Assembly (NCBI RefSeq): GCF_047496725.1
Contig: NC_132971.1
Span: 3,118,501 to 3,182,500 of the forward strand
DNA: 64,000 nt
Direction: 5' to 3'
Source: Anoplolepis gracilipes
Lineage: Eukaryota > Arthropoda > Insecta > Hymenoptera > Formicidae
Below the pieces are notes generated by a model that saw only the letters and a program-made list of their open reading frames with translations, was not told the origin of the DNA and did not search any database. How positions within the stretch are numbered: position 1 is the stretch's first letter; every line of letters starts with the position of its first letter. Position numbers and translations under genes: made by a program. Shown here in pieces: positions 54,401 to 64,000 of the stretch.

Positions 54401-56186
54401 GGAATGCAAGCACGACGAGTAACGTTGAGATCTTTTCTAAGATGTCCGTTTCTCGACGATCTCGTTTCTCCAGACGTTCTCTACCACTCATTGTAGAATT
54501 TTCCAAGCACGTCGGTCAACATGAAGGAAAAAGAATCGCGTCGACAAACAATTTTTACCGTTTGACTCGAAACAACGTACAAATCGATGCTGTCGAATTC
54601 TTGGAACGAACGTGGAGGCTTTTGCCTGATACAAATGCACCCTGATTGTATCTAGGCTCGGTCGGCTGTTTCTCAGGGCACTTCTCTCCTTTGTGAAAAC
54701 TTGGGCGTCTCGCTCAAGGCGCCGGCTGGCTTGCCGAGTGTTTCCGACCTGCCTGGCTGCGCTGCCTTCCTTCTCCCGACGCGGTAGATCCGCCGACGTA
54801 ATATTCGGGATTAGCCAGAACTAACGTACAAACAGAAGTTTCACTTTCAAACAGCGGGGCGCAGTCGAGCAGTCGCGCGATGCGGTGCGGCGCGGAGCTG
54901 TTGTCGGAAAGCCGTATTAACAGCCTTGCGCGAGTGTAAACATCGCATAAATCCGCCATGCGCCTACCAACCGCCGTTCTGTGCCCTGTGTTGCGCCGGT
55001 AGTAACTGTAAATATCCTCGTACGGCTTTGTAGATTACCGCGATGCTATTAACGAAAGAGAGTACCGGGATAATACTTCAGCGCGCGTTGCTTTGTTGCA
55101 CGCGCGTAGAGACGCGCGTACATCTTACCGTGAAGTGATATATTCTCTCATGTGGACCGTATAATTTCTCTGCACTTAACAAAACACACATTCGTTATCA
55201 GCTCGCGAAACACCGGATGGCGCGACATTGCATAGTTATCGGAATAATTTATCTGAATTTTGCTGCGCCAGTACGATAGGCTGATTGCGCAAGCAAAACT
55301 TTCCGACGATCTGCGAGAAGGCTGCATGCACGACTGCACGACTAATAACTCGGATTTCTCCTGATCTATGAGAGACGCCAAATATAACAGTCGACCGCTC
55401 CATGTCCGCGTAATTGAAAATTAAACTGTCTTATCTCCCGTCATCCATTGGCTGTATCCTTTCGCTCATATTCTCTGTAACATAGTCGCCTAACATAGAC
55501 TGCCTTTCCGGCCTTCCAAATAACCATTTCCAGAGAGTGAATAGTTAATTTCCTAAAGTTTCAGCACGGCCACCCTGAATGCCGCATTGATTGGTACTCC
55601 AATCAGTTAGGGGTGAGCGTCGGCGGATGGGGTAAAGGTCGTTGAGAATAGTGTAGGAGTGAGGAGGAGGGGGACGATAGGGGCGGTAGTATAGGTAACC
55701 AGCGGGGATAGCGGAGGTGATGAAGGGAATGAAGGATGCAGTCCGCTGTGGCGTCGAACCTTCCTGGGCAACGAGGATAGGAATGGGGGATAGAGACGGA
55801 GCAGGGCGAAATTGAGTCTCCTAGAGGTGATTATCATTCGAAGTGGATCAGCCAAAGGTAGTGGTCTCATCCCCTTTGGCTCCGGCTCTCGCCTTTTTTC
55901 CTACAACGATCGTCTGGCAAGATTGCCTTTATAAAATCCATTTTTAATGGAGTAGCCATAATCGCTATACGACGACGTTGCGATGAAATTGTGCTATAGA
56001 TGCATTTTACGTCGGCGCGAAAGAGATAACGTATAATACTGCTATAGAAAACTGAAAAGTTTTGGCGTGGTTGGCGCCGCTCAAAAGAAGAATGTCCTTA
56101 TTAAATTCTATTCTTTTTTCGCGTCATTTATCGTAGAAATTATTGTAATAATTTTCAGCTACTTGACGATTAACGTATATATATCG

Positions 56187-56189
<3 letters not shown>

Positions 56190-56227
<38 letters not shown>
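56190..56227. repeat. (CA)n microsatellite
   Basis: Pure CA run of about 38 bp, ending CACGTGCGCG. Confidence 0.96.
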
Positions 56228-56233
<6 letters not shown>

Positions 56234-57300
56234 GGTATATTTATAATAGATGGTTCAGTTGTGATATCCAATTTCCAAAAAAACGAGACGAAATCAAGGC
56301 GGATGTTTTTTCGCACGAAAAAGATGACCTTCATTTGTTGTCCGTTCACTAAATCTCCTCCGAGACGCCTGAGAAAAAAGCTTCAATGCGGTCCTAAAAG
56401 CGCCCGTTTCAGTGGTAACGTCGTCCACGACATTTCTCCGGGTATCTTGACCGATGATCATCGTGACGATTTGGTACCGAGTCTGTTGGAGGAATTTTCG
56501 TGGAAAGAGGAGAAGAGCGGACAGACGGACGACACGAGAGAGCTCGAAAGAAGCGACGGTTCGTCGAGGTGGCTACCGGAAGAAATGGCTTGAGGAGAAA
56601 GATCCATCCAAGGCTTCCCAAGAATGTTAGAGCGATAAACTCCTGTCGGAACCCGGCGGTATCTCTTGCCGGCAGTACCTGCTGCAGGGATGCGCAGGGC
56701 ATCGCGCCAAACCAGTTTTAAATGCGCTCTTAAATTTCACCAACTTGCGACGAGCCGTAAACCATCTCGGCGGCTCTACCCGGGTTAGGCTCTTGCTGCT
56801 CTTGTCGTATTTGGCCGGGCAAAGTACCCGCTAGAATTTCTCCTCCGCGATGGGATCTACCGGCGGATCCTCCATTCTGCCTGTCATCCTGCGGATTACG
56901 TGTACCATCCTAATCCTGATATCCAGATTTGATCTCCTTCCATCTCGCTTCGCCGTCTCTCTATTAACTCTTTCTCATTTTCTTTCTTGTTAGTATTCCT
57001 AGTTTTGTCTTCATACTTCTTTTTTCCTCCTGGCCCGCGAAATGTCTCAGCTCGATGAGATCAACGAACGCGTTACAACGATCCCGCGTTCGCGTGTTTA
57101 AAACCGTGATGCGATTACCGAGAATCGGCTGACTTGAAGTTACGGTCGTGACATTAAAATAAAATATTTACGGCGAATCGTTTCGCGCAAGGATAAAGAG
57201 TCAGGCGATAAACGATGCGACGACTTACGTTGTGGAGGCCATTCAATCGCGCGGATTAACTCGTCTCGTCGGCTTCGTCAACGATACGAGGGGAACAAAC

Positions 57301-57312
57301 GGGGGGGGGGGG
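57301..57312. repeat. G homopolymer
   Basis: Twelve G in a row followed by AGGAGGGA. Confidence 0.93.
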
Positions 57313-57674
57313 AGGAGGGACAGATTTAACAAGGAGGACAATCCCGATTTATCGCGGCCGTGAAGACCGTCGGTTATGAAGCGACGTAATGAAATCTTCT
57401 CCGTGTAGGTATATACGCTATCGTATACATAGCGAGTCCCGTATGAGAGTGCGGTGTACATCTTAATGCCGCAGGCCCATAACAATAACCACCATGAAAC
57501 AGGCGAGTAGCCTCGGCGGCAATAACACCGTCTGGGTTCTCCGCGCAACACCAGGCAGCAACGTACGTCGGGGTTCTCCTGGATATCTCGAAGCAATTAC
57601 CGACTAAGAGACTGGGGCCTCGTTAAGGTAATAGTGTCCATTATCTCCGGACATAAGGGAAGAAGTAAACCAGA

Positions 57675-57685
57675 CCCCCCCCCCC
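57675..57685. repeat. C homopolymer
   Basis: Eleven C in a row. Confidence 0.93.
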
Positions 57686-58183
57686 GAGCCTACCGAGTCC
57701 AAGTAATCAACGGCATCCTCCGCGAATCGGTGTGTTTGCGTTGCAGCTGTAATTTCTTCATTATCGAACGACGAACGTTCCATGATAATATGTATCTTAC
57801 TATTTAATGAAGACATCGTTCGCGTTACATAATCTAGCCCTGTTAAATTCTCAACGCGATATTATTATTAAGTAATGTACATTTTCTCAATAAATTTCTC
57901 AAAATGTATAAATATCATATAATATAATAATCAAGTCGTTACTGACAATTTCGTTGTCGAAGACTTTTCTGAGCCGAGACATCTTCATCGTCTGTAGCTT
58001 ACGTCCAAAACGATCGTTCACGCGTCATCATAATCGCGATTGAACGGAATTCAATGAGGTGGATCAGACCCTAGATTCCGTTAATAGTACGAACTCCGGT
58101 GCCGTTTAGCTTCGGGCGATAGTAATGGGCCTGCATCGTACTGCGGTTGGAATCGAAGGCGCCATCGAGCATCGACAGATCCT

Positions 58184-58230
58184 TTCGTCGTCGTCGTCGT
58201 CGTCTTCGTCTTCGTCTTCGTCGTCGTCGC
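58184..58230. repeat. (TCG)n / (TTCGTC)n trinucleotide repeat
   Basis: Runs of TCG interrupted by TTCGTC units. It reads as Ser/Arg/Val runs in the three frames, without coding context. Confidence 0.93.
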
Positions 58231-58703
58231 CATCGCATTTTACGGTGCAATCAAGCAACTAATGTCGAATAGATTACGTGCGGCATCTGCAAGTAGAGCA
58301 GACTGAGAGGCGATAACTAAAGAGGAGAGCGAATCATGATTCGACGAAGGCTATCCCGCGCATCATCGATTGCCAACAATTATCTTTTATGTGAGGAAAT
58401 CCTGATCATACGTCTGCTTGAGAAGGCAAAGGAATCTGAATAGAATAACGATGCGATCGTTTCAGCTCTCTCGTTTGAGTCCCCAAAGCACTGAGTAATT
58501 AAATAAGAGCCATGTTACCACAATGCGCCACGGGAAGCTGTCTGTTACAAATGAAATTCGAGTTGTTACTCTGTGAAGAACAGTATCGATATTTAGCGAA
58601 TAATTAACAATACAATGAAATTCTTTCAAAAAAGTTTTAAATATTTAATTATAGTTGAAAAAATTAAATTATTTCTTAATAATAATTTCTATTACAATTT
58701 ACG

Positions 58704-58787
58704 TATATATATATATATATAATTTTATGTTATATATATATATATAATTTTATGTTATATATATATATATATATATATAATTTTATG

Positions 58788-58838
<51 letters not shown>
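58704..58838. repeat. Composite TA minisatellite with AATTTTATGT spacers
   Basis: Blocks of (TA)n of growing length are separated by three copies of AATTTTATGT, at 58721, 58746 and 58779. This gives a higher-order repeat rather than a plain microsatellite. Confidence 0.93.
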
Positions 58839-58842
<4 letters not shown>

Positions 58843-59687
58843 CTTAATCTTGTTTTTGTAAAAAGAGGAAAAATTTTTCTATAGTGCTTGTTTAATTTCA
58901 TTACATTAAAGCAAAGTCTTTCAGAGAGTCATGATTGAAAGATCAAAGCGTGTTACCTTTTGATAACGTGGCATAATATTCTGCTTCTGCATGTTCCGTC
59001 GTGCGGAAACAAAAATCGTCCATGACGTCGAAATAGTCTTTAGGGAATCAGACGACTAAGAAAATTTAAATACGAAGAAGCCGCCGAGGTTATACCATTC
59101 CTTGTTATCGTTAGTTCTACGTTCGTCATGGGAGCATTCTCGTTAGATACGAAAGATAGGAAAGAGAGAAACAAGAAACTACAATATGCATTCTTTTGTA
59201 TTGCATCGAGAAGACCGGAAGTGCTCCGTGAAATCTCTTGGAGTTGCGCTAGCTCGTTATGAAAAAGCTGAGAGCAGATGTCGCCTAATAGAGATATACA
59301 TGCCCGCGCATGCACACGGTGAGCAAGCACGAATCGCTGGAAGAAGTTCGTCGACAACTTGTATTCGATGCACTTGTTAGCGACTGTTCGTGATAGGAGC
59401 TGCACGAGGAAAAGATCGGGCCGCGTCTCGAGGGTGTGAGAGGAGACAACGCTGAGTAAGAAAAGAGCAACGACGAGGGGGGAAGCGAGAACGTGGCACG
59501 TTTTTTCAAAAGAAATGAACGAGGAGCGAGAAAGAGAAGGAGAGAAAGAGAGAAAGAGAGATGGAATATAGGAAGAGAGAATGTGCTTAAGGAGAGGAGA
59601 AAAATCCGTGTGGGAGGGGGAATTTAACGCTTTCTCTTTTTCCTCCAGTTTAGTCCAAGAAAGAGACGAAACGCGCCGGACGAAAGA

Positions 59688-59726
59688 CAGAGAAAGAGAA
59701 AGAGAAAGAGAAGAGGCGAGCGAAAA
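59688..59726. repeat. (AGAGAA)n purine repeat
   Basis: Hexamer-like AGAGAA units in a larger purine-rich area. It explains the long Ser/Leu-rich - strand frame here. Confidence 0.9.
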
Positions 59727-60147
59727 GGAGAGAACGGAAGATGCGAACACACGAGCGAGGGGTGGCTGTTGCTGTTGCGGCCGCGGCATTACCTCCGCAC
59801 CATTAACTCCGAACCAAAACTTTCCGCTTGAATCTTGTTCTCGACTCGGCTCGTCTCCTTTCTACCCACCCTAACCGAACCGCCTTCCTTGCACGACCAA
59901 AAAGATCCGCGAATCCGTTCCCCTTTCCCACCCCTATCCCCTCATACTTTACAAATGCTACCAGACCGCTGTCGGACCGCCGCCGAACCGCCGGCACTCG
60001 GTGCCGTGTGTATCTGACTCCATTTCGAAGTTATCAACATAAATAGTGGCACTGTAAACGACCGTGGTCGAGCGTGCAGGCGTGGGGATGCTTTATGCTC
60101 GCCGCCATTAACGCCACGATACAACCACGCACGCCGATGTTCCCTTT

Positions 60148-60190
60148 TCTCCCTCTCCTTCTCCCTCTCCCTCTCCCTCTCCCTCTTCCT
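60148..60190. repeat. (CTCCCT)n hexanucleotide repeat
   Basis: Pyrimidine tract with a CTCCCT period, followed by a less regular TTCCTTTTCTCC tail. Confidence 0.9.
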
Positions 60191-62279
60191 TTTCTCCTTC
60201 TCTTTCTCTGTTTCCCTCTCATCTTATAGCGATGCTACGCACGCTAGCGCGAGCCAGAACCGCCGGACCAGAGACTACGATGCACGCAGCTGGCCGAACT
60301 TTTCCAACTTTTCGAGTGGCGCTTCCTTCGAGACAGGAAGAAATAACGTTTGCCAAAGTACTTTCTACAGCGACTGTAGAAGTCGATTCGTGTTCTAATT
60401 TATCGTGCCGCGGATGCACCATCGCCGGGACCTTTAATAATCGTTAGTCGGAATAGACTAACATATTCGTGCTAACATCGTGTCCAAAAGTATTACTAAT
60501 CGTTATTTTTTTATATATGGTATTTGAAGATACAGTCAAAGAGCATTTTATTGGCCGTGTTTGTCACTTTTTAAAAATCTTCTTTAACTAATTTGCTACG
60601 TTTAATTGAATCTGACAATTATTGTTTTATTTTTAATATTATATTATTACAAATATTATATAATAATTAATATTTTTATTTAGAAACATTATTTTTTTAA
60701 TTTAATTTTGTTTTATTACAATTGTCGATTGTTAATTAATACTTGCTGAAAATCAACATTTTATTTTGATATCCCTCTTCTCTGTCTTTTTTCTTCTTTT
60801 ATGTCGCTGCTGATAATAAAACTTTGTATGATAATTATTTCCTGCAGATTTTTAAATATCGTCGGCAGTGCAAAGCGCGCCTAGATATACGATGGCGGAA
60901 ATAATCGCCATCAATCGAAGTGGTGGAAGATAATCCAGCTGTGCGATCGATACGTGCCACTTTCATGGTACAGACAGTCGGCTGGCTCGAAGATTGTCAT
61001 CGTGCCTCGAATAATCCAGGATTCTTGGTATTGCCTTGGTTTTCCTTGGGATATGAATCCTGAGCCGCTATTCCTTTGTTCGTCTCTTTTTCTCGTGTAT
61101 CCGCCTTCTTTTTTTGCTCCTTTCTCCCGTGTTTTCCACCGCATCTTCCTATCCTTCTTCTCGCTCGATCGGGATGAGCAAATCTCGTGTTTGTTCTCTG
61201 TTTAGCCTTCTTGCTCCGCCGATCTACTTCATTCTCCATTCCACCGTCGGTGGAAGATAATCCTTTTCCGTAGGGAAAGTCAGCCAGCTGGAGATTAATC
61301 AACCATATGGAGCGTGATTACATTACTTGGGTCTTATCAGATTTTCTGGAACTGAATTACCGCGACTTGTCTTTTCCGAGACTTACTTATCGCAGCGACT
61401 GTCGGTCGACCATAGAAGTGTTTCATCGCCCAGTTTCGAGCGTACGATGTTGTATTCGTCGCAGAGTTTCTCTCGTATCCGCCGTATGAAAAGGACGGTT
61501 TTGCGTTTCGCGATATTACTTCGTGCGAGAGCGCTCCGTCGTCGTGAAAGTAGTATTGCATATTCCGTTTTACGGCGCATAACGGACTCTTCGTATGTCG
61601 TATGACGATCTTGCATTGTGCATTGCACGATCCACCTCTTCCACGCTTTCGTCTTCCAACGAGGGAGATCGATCTACGCCGAAAATGGTACCATTGCATC
61701 ACGGTACACTTGATGGAAGAAGCAGAGCGATTCGAGTTTAGGGAAGAAGTTCTTTCTCCACATCAAGGCAAAACGATGGCGGTGGAACCGCAGAATTGAA
61801 AAATAAGTTTACGCCGGACCGTATACTTGTTCTTTCGCCTTTAGGAGTCATCAAGCTTTATTGTGCCTCGTAGTGTCATAAAGTCGGACCCTTGTGTACT
61901 TTTGCCTGGCGCAAGGATAAACATTTGGGAGAGAATTGTATCGTGCGCGATTTCTTTTCTCCGTCCCATCGGAACTTGGATACAATGTCTATTCGATCTC
62001 GGACAGAATGACGGACGATACGAGCGAAAAGATGAATCCAATTACATCAAGCTCATCATTTTTATGTTACAATCGAGAAAACAATTTTCTGGGAAGATAA
62101 CTTTGAAACAAATCTCATTTTCTTCGAATCCAGATCCTTAAGCTAACTCTTATCGTATTAAATTTATATCCTAAAATATATATATATAAAGAATATTTTC
62201 TGAGAAAAAGGAACGAAAAAGGAATTCTGTAGAGTTTTATTTATCTCTTTGTTTCTGTATGGAAAAGCAAGAAACTCGT

Positions 62280-62294
62280 AAAAAAAAAAAAAAG
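62280..62294. repeat. Poly-A tract
   Basis: About 15 A in a row. No upstream polyadenylation context or retroposed gene was recognised. Confidence 0.92.
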
Positions 62295-62726
62295 AAATGG
62301 CAATTTTTGCATCTTGCTAATAAATGTTAATGAAAATAAATATTGAAATAAGCAGCTTTCTCAGTAAATGTTATAATACATACAGATTGATGCGCGTCGC
62401 TCAGGGAAAACTCTTATGTACCTTCGTCGAGAATAGCTCGCGCGACGGCGAGTAACATGCACGCGAAACGTAGCTATATATTTGTACTTTGAGTCTGTTC
62501 GTACGGTCGCTAATACCTCGGGGAATCGCAAACAGGTATTCAGGTTGCCTCGTGTAAGGGCGACACAAGGTGTATCGTGTAGTTCCTGGGGCATGACCAT
62601 ACCAACTGCGAGGGCACAACGAGAACCGCAACGCGGGCCATGAGAAGACGAACCTCACTTCACAGACTGTTCCCCGACTGTTATGCTTTCTCTAATTAAT
62701 TTACGGATCCACGATGTTACCTCCCC

Positions 62727-62728
62727 CC

Positions 62729-62770
<42 letters not shown>
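62727..62770. repeat. (CT)n microsatellite with C-rich left end
   Basis: CCCCCCTCTCTCTCTCCC then CT run, then GTCTCTC. Confidence 0.94.
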
Positions 62771-62771
<1 letters not shown>

Positions 62772-63757
62772 TCGCGTTTGACTGTTTCACCCCTCTTGCG
62801 CCCTTCTACTCCCTCGATAATTCAACTTCTCTGTGCGCTCGACGCGCGATGTCGTTTCGTTTTCCGTTGTGCTGCTTCACGCCGTGTCGCAAAACGAAAC
62901 GGCCGGCCAATTAACAATGCGAACACGACACCGTGGCACCGGTGCGGCATCCCTCTTCCTCCTCCCCTTCCTCATCTCCCCTAAGCCGAATTCGTCCAAC
63001 GGGGATCTGTTTCGCGTATATTTAAATTCCATTATTCATAATGCATGAGCGGCGCGCGAGGAAGAGAGAGTAGCTCGGCCTCGGCACTTTTTTTTTTTTA
63101 CCCTTTCCTCTCTCCCCTTTTCCTCAGTCCCGAATTAAACAGCCGCGTCGCGGATCTCTGCAGGCGCTGTTTTTTGCCCAGGATTTGGACTACCACCCCA
63201 TTACCCTGGGCCCTGCCCTCCCCCCTGCTACCCGTGCCAGCCGAAAATGGCAGGCGTCGTCGCGGTGTTTTGCCAGGCGAGGCTCCGCGAGACTCGCTGT
63301 GAAAGTTCTCCGTTTTTCTGCCGACGGCGCCGGCGATTTTCAAAGCGGGTCGTACGCGGACGGAATGCGTTGGCACTAAAAGGGAGATCGAGAGATTTTT
63401 CGTCGAGAACACGCAATTACGAGGACAGAGCGTCTCTTAGCATAAACGAGGATGAAAAAGTAAAAGACGACTCTCTATTTCACAGTTTCACAATTTCACA
63501 ATTCTTAGGAGGAAAACGTGACGCGCGTCGTTTCCCGTGTTTTATTCCGACACCCCGGCTGTGTAAAACTCGGGATTTACGAGATTTCGCGTAAGAATCG
63601 CATAAAGAGAGTCTCTATACTGTCGTAAGTAGAACTCGTCGCTTATCTCCGCTCGGAATGTTATCAGTCACCGTTCGTGGAGTTGTCGCGCGCTTGATCG
63701 TTATGCAGATAGCGTATTTATATACGCTGGACGCAATTACGTAAATATAGGGCGAAC

Positions 63758-63785
63758 CTCATACCTCACACCTCACACCTCATAC
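63758..63785. repeat. Four tandem copies of the 7-mer CTCAYAC
   Basis: The units are CTCATAC, CTCACAC, CTCACAC and CTCATAC with no gaps. Confidence 0.9.
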
Positions 63786-64000
63786 TGGTAAAGAATATAT
63801 ACGTATCTTTAGTATGTTCGTATCACATAATCATCTCTAGCATGAATTATCGCGCGTCGAATGAGTTGGACGCGATATACATAGTATACTGGCGACTACG
63901 ACGTCAATAGCATGTGCAACGCAGATGTATGGAAATAAGGTGACTTTGGCGATGGTACCCGTGAAAAATTGACCGTCATTACGAGGCCGATTATCGTTGA

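Larger units (their letters stand above)
51421..64000. other. Intronic block, 51.4-64 kb
   Basis: The block contains very AT-rich DNA (52260-52480, 52970-53530, 58560-58900, 60480-60850, 62100-62350). CpG-rich unique DNA lies at 54000-55400, 56230-57240, 59750-60450 and 62400-63560. Purine tracts occur at 59515-59600 and 59688-59726, and G/C homopolymers at 57301 and 57675. The long - strand open frame at 59040-59789 is driven by the purine tracts and resembles no protein. No gene is recognised. Confidence 0.6.

Noticed and set aside
59040..59789. Longest open frame in the window, 249 codons on the - strand
   Set aside because: Its length comes from purine/pyrimidine tracts lacking stop codons. 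The product is Ser/Leu-rich low complexity with no recognisable domain and no splice context.
60922..61263. 15-bp direct repeat GGTGGAAGATAATCC at 60922 and 61249
   Set aside because: No extension of similarity beyond the 15 bases. It is probably chance or too short to interpret.

Overview
This window looks like insect nuclear DNA, most likely from a hymenopteran and possibly an ant. The grounds are spliceosomal GT-AG signals, a mosaic of very AT-rich stretches and CpG-rich stretches, very many dinucleotide microsatellites, and no bacterial-style gene packing. The taxon is an inference from texture and from one recognised protein fragment.

Only one piece of coding sequence is recognised with confidence. 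It is an 83-nt internal exon at 24904-24986 on the + strand, encoding the end of the first RNA-recognition motif (RRM1) of a CELF/Bruno-family RNA-binding protein. It reads GCAFLTYY...SRDSA...[13 protein letters not shown], which is the CELF3-6 / Drosophila bru3 type rather than the bru1/bru2 type. It has a clean acceptor, a clean GTGAGT donor and the right phase. I looked for the flanking conserved exons: the start of RRM1 (KLFVGQIPR-like) upstream, and the exon opening M-x-RPIQVKPAD downstream. I found neither. On that reading nearly the whole window is intron of one giant gene, with more than 24.9 kb of intron upstream of the exon and more than 39 kb downstream.

The most interesting secondary signal is at 29.9-30.9 kb. 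A promoter-like stretch is followed by a donor (30740), a 99-nt candidate intron, an acceptor (30838) and a short exon. That exon has an ideal insect start context (CAACATGG), 19 codons (MVDFIAYPEISYLYDEFMM) and a GTACGA donor. It leaves the reading frame in phase 0, as the RRM1 exon does. I infer an alternative first exon of the same gene, which would make a protein lacking most of RRM1. This needs transcript support.

Layout: 1-24903 is intronic, with CpG-rich islands near 2.3-2.9, 9.2-9.9, 22.1-22.8 and 23.8-24.8 kb and a long (GT)n at 18.1 kb. 24904-24986 is the RRM1 exon. 24987-29900 is intron with (GAA)n and (TA)n. 29900-30900 is the candidate alternative promoter and first exon, followed at once by a 106-bp (GA)n. 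31.05-31.96 kb is AT-rich and holds a diverged tandem duplication. 32-64 kb is more intron with microsatellites, a 7-bp minisatellite at 51.3 kb and a composite TA minisatellite at 58.7 kb. No tRNA, rRNA, CRISPR array, intact transposon or other recognisable gene was seen. The many short open frames look like chance or are driven by GA/CT repeats.
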